This document shows positions 24,308 through 32,816 of a stretch of DNA of 64,000 nt, piece by piece; the first letter of the stretch is position 1; the number at the start of each line of letters is the position of its first letter. The translations under genes were made by a program, and so were the position numbers. Source of the DNA: Aeromicrobium tamlense (lineage in GTDB: Bacteria > Actinomycetota > Actinomycetes > Propionibacteriales > Nocardioidaceae); NCBI RefSeq assembly GCF_013408555.1, contig NZ_JACBZN010000001.1, forward strand, positions 2,914,001 through 2,978,000, read 5' to 3'. A model generated the notes under the pieces. It was given only the letters and a program-made list of their open reading frames with translations. It did not search any database and had not been told where the DNA came from.

Positions 24308-25729
24308 GTGTCCATCCACGAGACTCTCGACCAGCTCGACCGCCCGGCCGACCGCCTGCGCGGGCTGATCGGCGGAGCCGTCCACCTCCCCGGCGACCCC
24401 GGGTACGACGCGGCACGATCCGCCTGGAACCTCGCCGTCGACCAGCGTCCCGCCGCCGTCGCCCTCCCTCGCGACGCCGACGAGGTCGCCCGGATCGTCC
24501 GCGCCGCCCACGCCGCCGGCCTGCGGGTCGCACCGCAGAGCACGGGCCACAACGCCGGGCCCCTCGTGGCCGGTGGCCTCGACGACGTCGTCATCGTCCG
24601 CACGAGCGAGCTGTGCGACGTGAGCGTCGATCCCGAGCGACGCCTCGTCCGCGTCGGCGGCGGCACCGTCTGGCTGCCGGCCGTGACGGCGGCCGCCGAG
24701 CACGGCCTCACCGTCCTGCACGGCTCGTCCGTCGACGTCGGCATCGCCGGCTACAGCCTCGGCGGCGGCATGGGCTGGTACGCCCGCCGGCTGGGCCTGG
24801 CGACGAACAGCCTCACGGCCGTCGAGATCGTGCTGGCGAACGGCGACCTCGTGCGCGCCGACGAGCAGACGAACACCGAGCTGTTCTGGGCCGTCCGCGG
24901 CGGCGGCGGCAACTTCGGCATCGTCACGGCACTGGAGTTCCGCGCGTACGACTTCAGCACCGCGTACGCCGGGATGATGATGTGGGACGTCGAGATGGCG
25001 CCGCGCGTGCTGGACATGTGGCGTGCCTGGGCCCCCGTGGCCCCCGACGAGGTGACGACGTCGTTCCGCATCATGAGGATCCCCCCGATCCCCGAGATGC
25101 CCGACTTCGTCCGCGGCCGCACGATCGTCGTGATCGACGGCGCCGTCATGGCCGATGACGAGCGCGCCGCCGACGTCCTCGCGCCCCTGCGGGCGCTGGA
25201 GCCCGAGCTCGACACGTTCGGCCGGGTGCCCACCGAGACCCTCGTGCACCTGCACATGGACCCGGAGGAGCCCGCTCCGGGCGTCATGCGCTCGACGATG
25301 CTGCGTGAGCTCGACGACGCAGGGGCCGACGCGTTCCTGGCGCTCTTCGGCCCCGGCGTCGAGACGCCGCTCATGGTGGCCGAGCTGCGCCAGCTCGGCG
25401 GTGCCGTGGGACGTCCTCACGAGGGCGGCGGCGTGCTGACGCACCTCGAGGGCGAGTTCGCCTTCATCTGCGGCGGCATCGCGCCCACGCCCGAGCTGGC
25501 CGCGATGGTGGCCGCGCTCGGCGAGCAGGCGGTCGCGGCCCTGGGGCCGTGGACGAACGGACGGTCGTACCTCAACTTCGCCGAGGAGCCGACCGACGCC
25601 CGCACGGGCTACGCCGACGACGCGTGGCTCCGGCTGGCCGCGATCCGCTCGGCGGTCGACCCCGAGGGCGTGTTCGTCGCGAACCACGCGATCCCGCGCC
25701 TCTACGAGGACGGCGTGCCGACCCGCTGA
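24308..25729 (+). CDS. FAD-binding oxidoreductase (PCMH/BBE type, covalent FAD)
   Basis: A 473-residue oxidase of the vanillyl-alcohol-oxidase/berberine-bridge type. The PCMH FAD domain spans about residues 45-215. QSTGHNAGPL holds His81, at the place where the family attaches FAD through its 8-alpha carbon. In the loop that carries the second, cysteinyl link in bicovalent members I read HGSSVDVGIAGYSLGGG with no Cys, so attachment is probably by His alone. A BBE-like C-terminus (YLNFAEEPTD, then NHAIPRLYEDG) is present. The family oxidises alcohols, sugars, amines or polyketide intermediates with oxygen. Start GTG at 24308 follows AAGGAG by 7 bases. The SARP-type promoter suggests specialised metabolism. 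Confidence 0.92.
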   Translation: MSIHETLDQLDRPADRLRGLIGGAVHLPGDPGYDAARSAWNLAVDQRPAAVALPRDADEVARIVRAAHAAGLRVAPQSTGHNAGPLVAGGLDDVVIVRTSELCDVSVDPERRLVRVGGGTVWLPAVTAAAEHGLTVLHGSSVDVGIAGYSLGGGMGWYARRLGLATNSLTAVEIVLANGDLVRADEQTNTELFWAVRGGGGNFGIVTALEFRAYDFSTAYAGMMMWDVEMAPRVLDMWRAWAPVAPDEVTTSFRIMRIPPIPEMPDFVRGRTIVVIDGAVMADDERAADVLAPLRALEPELDTFGRVPTETLVHLHMDPEEPAPGVMRSTMLRELDDAGADAFLALFGPGVETPLMVAELRQLGGAVGRPHEGGGVLTHLEGEFAFICGGIAPTPELAAMVAALGEQAVAALGPWTNGRSYLNFAEEPTDARTGYADDAWLRLAAIRSAVDPEGVFVANHAIPRLYEDGVPTR

Positions 25730-25743
25730 GCCGTCCCCCGGGC

Positions 25744-25780
25744 CGAGCCCGCCGAGACCCCCGCGGTCTCGGCGGGCTCG
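25744..25780 (+). terminator. Terminator of the FAD oxidase gene
   Basis: A perfect 16-bp stem (25744-25759 with 25765-25780), a 5-base loop, and TTCGT after the stem, 15 bases downstream of the stop codon at 25729. It separates the oxidase transcript from the permease gene that follows on the same strand. Confidence 0.75.
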
Positions 25781-25832
25781 TTCGTCGAGGCCCCACTTGC
25801 CGGGCAGCCCGCGCGGGTCCAGAGTCAGGGCC

Positions 25833-27296
25833 ATGAGCCTGTTCCGGACGAAGAGCATCGAGCAGTCGATCGCGGAGACCGACGAGCCGGAGCACCAGCT
25901 CCGCCGGGACCTCAGCGCCAAGGACCTCATGGTCTTCGGCGTCGGCGTCATCATCGGCACCGGCATCTTCGTGCTGACCGGCCAGGAGGCCCATAACCAC
26001 GCGGGTCCCGCGATCGTCATCAGCTTCCTCATCGCGGGAGCGGTGTGCGCCCTCGCCGCCCTCTGCTACGCCGAGTTCGCGGCGACCGTCCCCGTGGCGG
26101 GCAGCGCGTACACGTTCAGCTACGCCACCCTCGGCGAGTTCATCGCGTGGATCATCGGCTGGGACCTGCTGCTGGAGCTGGCCCTCGGCGCTGCCGTCGT
26201 GGCGCGCGGCTGGTCGGGCTACCTGCAGGAGCTGCTCGAGCTGCCCACGCAGATCGCTGGCGACGAGGCCGTGGTCGACGTCGCCGCCATCGGCATCGTC
26301 GTGCTGCTGTCGTTCCTCGTCATCGCGGGCACCAAGCTGTCCAGCTCGGTCACGAGCGTCTTCGTGCTCATCAAGGTCTCGGTCGTGCTGTTCGTCGTGG
26401 TCGCGGGACTGTTCTTCATCAAGGCCGCGAACTACACGCCCTTCATCCCCGACGCCCAGAAGCAGGAGCTGGAGAAGGGCGCCGACCAGCCGCTCATCCA
26501 GGCGGTCTTCGGCATGGCGCCCACCGCGTTCGGCGTCATGGGCATCATCGCCGCAGCGTCGGTGGTGTTCTTCAGCTACATCGGCTTCGACGTGGTGGCC
26601 ACGACGGCCGAGGAGACCAAGAACCCGCAGCGCGACGTGCCGCGCGGCATCCTCGGCTCGCTGCTGATCTGCACCGTGCTCTACATGGCCGTGTCGTTCG
26701 TGATCACCGGGATGCTGCCCTACACCGACGACCGCATGAACACCGGCGCCCCGTTGGCCGAGGCCTTCTCGGCCAACGGCATCGACTGGGCCGCCAACCT
26801 CATCTCGCTGGGCGCCGTCGCCGGCATGACCACGACGATCCTCGTGCTGCTGCTGGGCCAGTCACGCATCCTCTTCGCGATGTGCCGCGACGGGCTGCTG
26901 CCGCGCGGACTGGCGAAGGTGCACCCCACCTTCGGGACGCCCTACCGGATCACGATCATCACCACGGCGTTCGTGGCGATCCTCGCCGGCTTCGTGCCGC
27001 TGGCCGAGCTGAGCCACCTGGTCAGCATCGGCACGCTGTTCGCGTTCGCGCTGGTCTCGGCGGGCGTGCTGATCCTGCGTCGCACGCGGCCCGACCTGGA
27101 GCGCGCGTTCAAGGTGCCCTTCGCGCCGCTCGTCGCCGGCGCGTCGATCCTGACGTGCATCTGGCTGATGCTGAACCTGTCGCTGCTGACGTGGGAGCGC
27201 TTCCTCATCTGGATGGCGCTCGGCGTGGTCATCTACGTCGTCTACGGCCGCCGCCACGCCCGGCTCGGGCAGACCGCCACGGACGACGCCCGCTGA
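25833..27296 (+). CDS. Amino acid permease (APC superfamily)
   Basis: A 487-residue transporter of the amino acid-polyamine-organocation superfamily. The first helix carries DLMVFGVGVIIGTGIFVLTG (about residues 31-50), the GxGxIIGTGIF signature in which the unwound Gly residues bind the substrate amino group. About twelve helices follow, including VVFFSYIGFDVVATTAEE (helix 6 region) and LGQSRILFAMCRDGLLP. The closest style is the cationic amino-acid permease (YhdG/CAT) group, but the substrate is not fixed by sequence. TTGCCG (25797) and CAGAGT (25820) are 17 bp apart, and the ATG comes 7 bases after the second, giving a possible leaderless promoter. It converges with the epimerase gene, 4 bases apart. 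Confidence 0.93.
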   Translation: MSLFRTKSIEQSIAETDEPEHQLRRDLSAKDLMVFGVGVIIGTGIFVLTGQEAHNHAGPAIVISFLIAGAVCALAALCYAEFAATVPVAGSAYTFSYATLGEFIAWIIGWDLLLELALGAAVVARGWSGYLQELLELPTQIAGDEAVVDVAAIGIVVLLSFLVIAGTKLSSSVTSVFVLIKVSVVLFVVVAGLFFIKAANYTPFIPDAQKQELEKGADQPLIQAVFGMAPTAFGVMGIIAAASVVFFSYIGFDVVATTAEETKNPQRDVPRGILGSLLICTVLYMAVSFVITGMLPYTDDRMNTGAPLAEAFSANGIDWAANLISLGAVAGMTTTILVLLLGQSRILFAMCRDGLLPRGLAKVHPTFGTPYRITIITTAFVAILAGFVPLAELSHLVSIGTLFAFALVSAGVLILRRTRPDLERAFKVPFAPLVAGASILTCIWLMLNLSLLTWERFLIWMALGVVIYVVYGRRHARLGQTATDDAR

Positions 27297-27300
27297 GGGG

Positions 27301-28164
27301 TCAGAGCAGCTCGATCGCGTAGGAGAGCTCCTCGCGGCCGCCGGGGGCCACGACGGCGACGCCCGGCTTGCCGGCGAGCTCGCCCACGTAGTCGGCCGGG
27401 GCCGGACGGCCGCGCCACGGCTCGATGCAGACGAAGCGGGCGCCCGGCACCGACCACAGGGTGATGCCGGTGAAGCCGTCCCACGTCAGGCGGACCTGGC
27501 GGCCCGCGCCCGAGGAGTAGACGAGGCCGCGGCTGGCGACCTCGGGCAGGATCACGGCGCCCTCGGTGAACCACGAGTCGTTGAGCGTGACGACGCGGTC
27601 CCACGCGGGGTTGTCGAAGCGCTCGTCGGTGAGCAGGTTGTCCACGACGCGGCGCGCGGGCGCGGTCTCGGGCTCGTCGAACCGCACCTGATGCATCGAC
27701 CGCGGCTGGTCGTCCTCGAGCGGCCACACGAACGCGGGGTGCGAGCCGAGGTCGAACGGCATCGGCACGTCGCCCCGGTTCTCGACCGTGTAGTGCACCG
27801 AGAGGCTGCGCCCCTCGACCACGTAGGTCACCGCGAGGGCGAAGTCGTACGGGTAGTGCTCGCGGGTCTCGTCGTCGGCGACGAGCACGAGCGAGGCCCG
27901 GTCGTGGCCGCTGTCGACGACCGACCACTCGCGGTCGCGGGCGAAGCCGTGCTGCGGCATCGGGTAGGTGCGGTCGCCCACGCGGACACGGTCGTCCGGC
28001 ACCCGGCAGATCACGGGGAACAGCACGGGGGCGTGGCGCCGCCACGGATCCTCGCCCGACCACAGGTACTCGTGGTCGTCCTCGTCGCGGATCGAGACGG
28101 GCTCCGCCCCGTGGAGCGCGACGGCGACGCTGATCTCGCGGTCGCGCAGGACGAGGGAGGCCAT
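27301..28164 (-). CDS. Aldose 1-epimerase family protein
   Basis: A 287-residue galactose-mutarotase-fold protein of the LacX/YeaD-like branch. It would interconvert alpha and beta anomers of an aldose. HAPVLFPVICRV (about residues 50-61) contains the Pro-Val-Leu-Phe-Pro segment of this branch. PQHGFARDREW (about 75-85) carries the first active-site His, and FDLGSHPAFVWPL (about 144-156) the second. The general base Glu is likely the one in FVCIEPWRG (about 247-255). The ATG at 28164 is preferred to an in-frame GTG six codons upstream because the conserved fold begins at LVLRDREI. It follows the BY-kinase gene on the same strand with 68 bases between, so it could be read from the exopolysaccharide promoter. 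Confidence 0.9.
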   Translation of the reverse strand: MASLVLRDREISVAVALHGAEPVSIRDEDDHEYLWSGEDPWRRHAPVLFPVICRVPDDRVRVGDRTYPMPQHGFARDREWSVVDSGHDRASLVLVADDETREHYPYDFALAVTYVVEGRSLSVHYTVENRGDVPMPFDLGSHPAFVWPLEDDQPRSMHQVRFDEPETAPARRVVDNLLTDERFDNPAWDRVVTLNDSWFTEGAVILPEVASRGLVYSSGAGRQVRLTWDGFTGITLWSVPGARFVCIEPWRGRPAPADYVGELAGKPGVAVVAPGGREELSYAIELL

Positions 28165-28232
28165 GTCACCGACGGTAGACACCCGACCCCTCCTCGCGCA
28201 TGCCGAACGCGGATGACATCGCGAACGTCACA

Positions 28233-29672
28233 TCATCGGTCCGTGCGGGAGGCGCGGTCCCCCAGCAGCGACCGCCTGCGCGCGCGCCGGGCGGTCTCGG
28301 GCTCGTAGCCGTACCCGTACCCATAGCCGTATCCGTATCCGTAGCCCCGCCGGCGCTTGCGCGGCTTCGGCGACATCGTCACCACCGCACCGCACAGCCG
28401 GGCGTCCACGCTGGCGAGCCGGTCCAGGGCGGAGGCGTACTGATCGGTCGTCGTCGAGCCGTGCCTGATCACCATGATCGCGCCGTCGGTGGCGGCGGCG
28501 AGCGGCGCCGCGTCGGTGACGGGCAGCAGCGGCGGCGCGTCGACGAGGACCACGTCGTAGTCCAGCCGCAGCCGGTCGAGCAGCTTCAGCATCGCGGCCG
28601 AGCCGAGCAGCTCGGCGGGATTCGGGGGGATCCGTCCCGAAGGGAGCAGGTCGAGCGTGCCGCCGACCTTCTGGATCGCGTCCTCGGGCTCGACGCGGCC
28701 GAGCAGGATCGTCGTGACGCCGACGCTGCCCTCCAGCTTGAGGTACTCGGCGAGCTTCGGGCGGCGCAGGTCGGCCTCGACCAGCAGCACGCGCTGGCCG
28801 TTGTCGGCGATGACCTGGGCGAGGTTGGCCGCCGTGGTCGACTTGCCCTCCGACGGCACGGCGCTGGTGACGACGTAGCACCGGTTGGCGGCGCCGGCGT
28901 CGATGAACTGCAGGTTCGTCCGCAGCACGCGGAACGCCTCGACGCGCGGATCGTGTCCCGACCGTCCGCGCACGAGCGGCTGCTTCACGGCGTCGCGCTC
29001 GAAGTGGATGTCGCCGAGGACCGGCACCTCGCGACCCGACACGGCGGTGATGTCCTCCTGCGACGTGATGCGGTTGTCCATCAGCTCGCGCAGGACGGCG
29101 AGGCCGTACCCGAGCAGCAGGCCCAGCAGCAGCGCGATGCCGAGGTTGCGCGCGGGCTGCGGCGACACGGGCGAGCCCGACACCGTGGCCCGGTCGACGA
29201 TCGAGGCCTTGACGGGAGCCTCCTGCTGACCGTCGGGCGTCTCCAGCTCGCGGACGTAGCCGGCGAACGCCTCCGCGACCGTCTGGGTCAGCTCCTGGGC
29301 GCGCTCGGGCGACGGGTCCGTGACCGAGACCGACAGCACGACCGTGTCGAGCTCGATGCTCGTGTCGATCCGCTCCATGAGGTCCTGCGGCGTCTCGTCC
29401 AGGCCGAGCTTCTCGACGACGCGGCTGGCGACCTCCTCGCCCTTGATGAGGGTCGCGTACGACTTCACGCGCTGCTGGCTGAACTGACCGCCCTGCTGCA
29501 GCTCGCCGCCGTCGGCGCTCTGCGGCGTCTTGACGAACAGGCGCGCCGTCGACTGGTACTGCGGCGTCACCGAGACCGTGTAGAAGCCCGCCGCCGCGAC
29601 CGTCAGGACGGCCACGACGGTGATCAGCAGCCACCGCTCCCGCGCGATGCGCAGGTAGTCCTTCAACTCCAT
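28233..29672 (-). CDS. Polysaccharide biosynthesis tyrosine autokinase (BY-kinase, Wzc/CpsCD type)
   Basis: A 479-residue membrane kinase that steers polysaccharide chain length and export. The Wzz-like N-terminal half has helices near residues 15-35 and 165-190. The cytoplasmic BY-kinase domain shows the Walker A AVPSEGKSTTAANLAQ (about 270-285), Walker A' VLLVEADLRRPKL (about 291-303) and Walker B YDVVLVDAPPLLP (about 369-381). The tail holds seven consecutive Gly-Tyr pairs (about residues 443-456), serving as the tyrosine cluster for autophosphorylation. Its divergent neighbour at 29717 is the matching low-molecular-weight tyrosine phosphatase, 44 bases away. The regular GY repeat is encoded by a hexanucleotide tandem array, see 28305-28346. 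Confidence 0.94.
   Translation of the reverse strand: MELKDYLRIARERWLLITVVAVLTVAAAGFYTVSVTPQYQSTARLFVKTPQSADGGELQQGGQFSQQRVKSYATLIKGEEVASRVVEKLGLDETPQDLMERIDTSIELDTVVLSVSVTDPSPERAQELTQTVAEAFAGYVRELETPDGQQEAPVKASIVDRATVSGSPVSPQPARNLGIALLLGLLLGYGLAVLRELMDNRITSQEDITAVSGREVPVLGDIHFERDAVKQPLVRGRSGHDPRVEAFRVLRTNLQFIDAGAANRCYVVTSAVPSEGKSTTAANLAQVIADNGQRVLLVEADLRRPKLAEYLKLEGSVGVTTILLGRVEPEDAIQKVGGTLDLLPSGRIPPNPAELLGSAAMLKLLDRLRLDYDVVLVDAPPLLPVTDAAPLAAATDGAIMVIRHGSTTTDQYASALDRLASVDARLCGAVVTMSPKPRKRRRGYGYGYGYGYGYGYEPETARRARRRSLLGDRASRTDR
28305..28346 (-). repeat. Hexanucleotide tandem repeat encoding (Gly-Tyr)x7
   Basis: Seven in-frame copies of a degenerate GGNTAY hexamer at the 3' end of the BY-kinase gene. 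Codon third positions vary among copies (GGC, GGA and GGG; TAC and TAT). This argues for selection on the peptide and against very recent expansion, although copy number could change by slippage without shifting the frame. Confidence 0.8.
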
Positions 29673-29716
29673 GTAGGCCTCCGAGTGGGAAGACGATCGG
29701 CAGTAGGCTCCTGCGC

Positions 29717-30241
29717 GTGAGCCCCCGGATCCTGGTCGTGTGCACGGCGAACGTGTGCCGCTCGCCGGTGATCGAGGCGATGCTGGGCCAGCGGCTCGGG
29801 CCCGGCTTCGAGGTGACGAGCGCCGGGGTGCGCGCGCCCGTGGGCCGTCCGATCGACCCCGACTCGGCCGATCAGCTGCGCCGCCGCGGCCTCGACGTGC
29901 CGCAGCACGCCGCGCGGCAGCTCACGCGTGAGCTCGTCGCGGAGTCCGACCTCGTGCTCACCGCCACGCGGGCGCACCGCGCCGAGGTGCTCGACCTCGA
30001 CCCGCGGGCGCTGCGCCGCACCTTCACGGCGCTCGAGCTGGCGGGACTGGTCGAGGACGCGGAGTCCGGCAGCGTCGCCGAGCTCGTGGCGGACGCCGCC
30101 GCACGCCGGTCGCAGGGCCCCGTCGACGTGGACCTCGTCGACCCGATCGGCCGCTCCGAGCAGGTGCACGCCGAGGTCGCCACGCGGATCGAGGCCGCGG
30201 TGGCGTCGATCGCGTCCGCGCTCCAGCGCGTCCGTTCCTAG
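29717..30241 (+). CDS. Low-molecular-weight protein-tyrosine phosphatase
   Basis: A 174-residue LMW-PTP. The P-loop CTANVCRS (Cys9 to Arg15, the CX5R motif) is at the usual N-terminal place, and the general-acid Asp is in DLVDPIGRSEQ (about residue 140). It would dephosphorylate the tyrosine cluster of the divergent BY-kinase, the standard pairing in capsule and exopolysaccharide loci. GTG at 29717 comes 7 bases after TAGGCT (29704-29709), consistent with a leaderless transcript. It is somewhat longer than the roughly 150-residue norm. Its TAG stop shares the tetramer CTAG (30238-30241) with the stop of the convergent DUF4012 gene. Confidence 0.93.
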   Translation: MSPRILVVCTANVCRSPVIEAMLGQRLGPGFEVTSAGVRAPVGRPIDPDSADQLRRRGLDVPQHAARQLTRELVAESDLVLTATRAHRAEVLDLDPRALRRTFTALELAGLVEDAESGSVAELVADAAARRSQGPVDVDLVDPIGRSEQVHAEVATRIEAAVASIASALQRVRS

Positions 30242-32025
30242 GACCGGCGACATGCGCTCGGCACCCTGACGTCGTTGCTCGAGGTGTCGATCCCCGGCGT
30301 CTCGAAGTAGCGGGCGTCGCCGTCGGCGCCCGCTGCGGTCTGCACGCGCCAGGTCACCGAGATCTCGTCGCCCGGCGGGATCGTGAGGGTGCCGTACTGG
30401 ACCGCGCGACCCTCGTACGTGACGTCGCTCGAGGCCAGCGGTCGCTCCTGCCCGTCGATCGTGAAGCCCACGACCCGGCCGCCACGCGGCGCGAGGAGCC
30501 GGTAGGTCAGCAGCTGGTTGCCCTTGGCGGTGCGGGTGCCGCGCCCGGTGACGTACCAGGGCGACTCCTCGGGATCGCCGCTGAACTGGTTGCGGAACGA
30601 CGTGGTGACCAGCACGACCTGGCTGCGGTCGGCGCGGCACGTGGTGGCCTTCGCGCGGGTGTCGTAGCGCAGGAACCACTGCATCTTCGACTGCGCCGCG
30701 TCGGTGACGTAGAGGCCGATGTGCGGCGTGTCGTCGTCCTGCGCGACCCGGCCGGCCACGGCGGTGTCGGCGATGACCTGCTGGCTGTCGTCCTCGCGGA
30801 ACCACACCTGCAGGCGACGCTCGGAGGCGGCCTCGGACAGGGCCGAGACGATGCGCGTCCAGTCGCCGCGCCCGTTCATGACGGCCTCGAAGGTGCGTCC
30901 GGTGGCGGACTCGAAGTAGGCGTCCTGCGCGGACGGGTCCTCGAAGTCGACGTAGACGCCGTGCAGCAGGCGCTGGACGGCGTTGTCGGCCGTGAGGGAG
31001 GGTCCACCCTCGACCTTGACCGTGCCGACGCCCCGCAGGACGTAGGACATCGCCACGGCGTCGAGGCTGACGACACCGTCGACGTCCTCGCCGAAGGCCC
31101 GCTCGGCGCGGTCGGCCCAGATCCGGGCCACGCGCGGGAAGTCGGGCGAGATGTTCGTCGAGCGCACGTCGTGCCCCATGATCGTGCCGAACGCCGCGCG
31201 CTCCTCGCGGGTCAGCCGCGCGTCGGCCTGCCGGGTGCCGTCGGCCGCGAGGTTGAGCTCGCCCGAGGCCGCCTGCGCCGACAGGGTGATCCTGCCGTCC
31301 TTCGTGGTGAGCAGGACGAAGACGCCCGCGAGGCCACCGGTCGAGCGGATCTCGGCGTTGGTCTGGAACACCAGCAGCAGGTGCTGCTCCCCGGTCGCGC
31401 CCAGCGCGGCGGGCGCCAGGCGCATGACGCGGCCGGCCGCGTCGGCGGCACGGTCGGCGTCGTCGACCTGGCGCTGGAGGTCGAGCACCGGCCGGACGAG
31501 CGGGCCCAGCAGGCCCTCGGCGTCGATCGCGCGGATGTCGTCGGCGTTCTCGGCCAGCACCCGGCTCGCCTCGGTGACGGCAGGAGCGAGGGTGGCCAGC
31601 GCCTCCACGTCGACCTGCCCGTCGCGCGGCTTGAAGCTCTGCACGGACAGCGTCGAGCCGGCCTCCACGAGCGGGGGCAGCCCGCGCGTGGCGATGTCGT
31701 CGATCGAGGCGGACGTGACCTGCACCGCCTCGACGTTGCGGCCCAGCCACGGCACCTTCGCCGCCGCGTCCCACAGGCCGCCGCTGCTCGTACGGTGCGC
31801 GTGCGACGCGCTGGCCTGCAGCCGCTCGAGGGTCGCTGCGGCCGCCTCGGCCTCGCCGGAGGCCATCTGGTCCTTGAGGGCGACCGCCTGGTCCTGGGCG
31901 CGCAGCAGGCTCGACGCCACGTCCTTGGCCTCCAGGGCCAGCGGCACCACCGCGAGTCCGGCGACCGCCAGGCCGAAGCCGACGGACAGCCAGACGACGG
32001 CCGACCTCCGCGAGGTGCGCCTCAT
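30238..32025 (-). CDS. DUF4012 domain-containing membrane-anchored protein
   Basis: A 595-residue protein with a single N-terminal membrane anchor (VVWLSVGFGLAVAGLAVVPL, residues 9-28) and a large extracytoplasmic region. It begins with a helical segment containing DVASSLLRAQDQAVALKDQM. The DUF4012 core is around residues 195-360: LLVFQTNAEIRSTGGLAGVF is the signature, then LDAVAMSYVLRGVG. The C-terminal part is beta-rich with RVVGFTIDG and a few Cys. DUF4012 proteins occur in actinobacterial exopolysaccharide loci and resemble LytR/CpsA/Psr-associated proteins in context, but I know of no defined reaction. The start follows the LAxTG gene by 58 bases, so the two may share a transcript. Confidence 0.88.
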   Translation of the reverse strand: MRRTSRRSAVVWLSVGFGLAVAGLAVVPLALEAKDVASSLLRAQDQAVALKDQMASGEAEAAAATLERLQASASHAHRTSSGGLWDAAAKVPWLGRNVEAVQVTSASIDDIATRGLPPLVEAGSTLSVQSFKPRDGQVDVEALATLAPAVTEASRVLAENADDIRAIDAEGLLGPLVRPVLDLQRQVDDADRAADAAGRVMRLAPAALGATGEQHLLLVFQTNAEIRSTGGLAGVFVLLTTKDGRITLSAQAASGELNLAADGTRQADARLTREERAAFGTIMGHDVRSTNISPDFPRVARIWADRAERAFGEDVDGVVSLDAVAMSYVLRGVGTVKVEGGPSLTADNAVQRLLHGVYVDFEDPSAQDAYFESATGRTFEAVMNGRGDWTRIVSALSEAASERRLQVWFREDDSQQVIADTAVAGRVAQDDDTPHIGLYVTDAAQSKMQWFLRYDTRAKATTCRADRSQVVLVTTSFRNQFSGDPEESPWYVTGRGTRTAKGNQLLTYRLLAPRGGRVVGFTIDGQERPLASSDVTYEGRAVQYGTLTIPPGDEISVTWRVQTAAGADGDARYFETPGIDTSSNDVRVPSACRRS

Positions 32026-32083
32026 GGCCGCACCGCGAGGTCGGCGCGCCGTCGCGTCCGGCCCGCCGTCCCTCTCACCGCGG

Positions 32084-32674
32084 TCAGGCGGACGTGCGGC
32101 GTCGGGCCGCGACGACGGCGACGCCGCCGCCGATCACGACCAGGGCGCCACCGAGCGCGAGCAGCTGCCAGTTCGAGCCACCGGTGTCGGCCAGGGCGCC
32201 GTTGTCGGCGCTGGCCGAGGTCTCGTCGGCCGAGTCGTCGCCCGCGTCCGCGGCATCGCCCGCCACGACGACCGTGAAGGTCTGCGTCGTGGTCTGGTCG
32301 CGCGTGGCGGCCCACGTGGCGTCCTCGCCGTAGGAGACCGGCCGGAACGGGCCCTCCGTGGAGTAGCGGCACACGACCCGGCCGGTGTACGTGCCGGGAT
32401 CGGTGGGCGCCGCGAAGGTGGCGGAGTAGTCGAAGTCGACCGAGCCGGGGGCCGTCGTGCCGTTGAAGCGGGCCGACCAGGCGCACTCGACGTTGGAGGA
32501 GAACGACACGGTGAAGTCCTCGCCGGGGACGACCTCGACCGTGGAGTCACCTCCGTCGGGCACGATCACCGGATCGCCGTAGCCCTCCGAGGAGGCGGGG
32601 CCGGCGACGGCGAGCAGGGCGAGCGCCCCGAGGCCGAGCAGGTACGAGAGTGGGCGAATCAGTCGGGCAGCCAT
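32084..32674 (-). CDS. LAxTG-anchored cell-surface protein
   Basis: A 196-residue secreted protein. It has an N-terminal signal peptide (RLIRPLSYLLGLGALALLAV, then AGPASSE as likely cleavage region) and an immunoglobulin-like beta domain of about 100 residues with two Cys (VECAWSA and RVVCRYS) that may form a disulfide. An acidic Asp/Ala/Ser-rich spacer leads to the sorting signal LADTG (residues 161-165), a hydrophobic helix and the tail AARRRTSA. LAxTG is the motif of class E sortases of high-GC actinobacteria. The ATG at 32674 begins the signal peptide and has GAGGGGAAA upstream. Lying among exopolysaccharide genes, it may be a wall-anchored partner of the polymer; this is inference. Confidence 0.85.
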   Translation of the reverse strand: MAARLIRPLSYLLGLGALALLAVAGPASSEGYGDPVIVPDGGDSTVEVVPGEDFTVSFSSNVECAWSARFNGTTAPGSVDFDYSATFAAPTDPGTYTGRVVCRYSTEGPFRPVSYGEDATWAATRDQTTTQTFTVVVAGDAADAGDDSADETSASADNGALADTGGSNWQLLALGGALVVIGGGVAVVAARRRTSA

Positions 32675-32722
32675 GTCGTGTTTCCCCTCGAAGCGGCCAG
32701 CGGAATGGTGACGCACACCAAA

Positions 32723-32740
32723 TGTAAGTGTTTACTTACA
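32723..32740. promoter_or_regulatory. Operator TGTAAGT-N4-ACTTACA between LAxTG and sugar transferase genes
   Basis: Perfect 7-bp arms around GTTT, in the divergent region between the surface-protein gene and the glycosyl-phosphotransferase gene. The inner 14 bases (TAAGTGTTTACTTA, 32725-32738) fit TAAGYGYTTRCTTA, the same pattern as 5541-5554. A TetR-family repressor could control both directions. Confidence 0.5.
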
Positions 32741-32816
32741 GGTCTGTCGAATGGTTTTCTTGGCAGGTGTACCCGGGGAGTCGTCCTCGGATCGGGACGA
32801 GGGGGTGCTTCGCGAC

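Noticed and set aside
20976..24368. A 1130-codon plus-strand frame opposite the SARP-like regulator
   Set aside because: Composition is typical of antisense shadows in GC-rich DNA (Arg, Gly, Val and His-rich), with no motifs. The minus-strand gene has ordered domains and a promoter.
28305..28346. Possible sequencing or assembly artefact in the hexamer array
   Set aside because: The copies differ at third codon positions and keep the frame into a normal C-terminal tail, so the array looks genuine.
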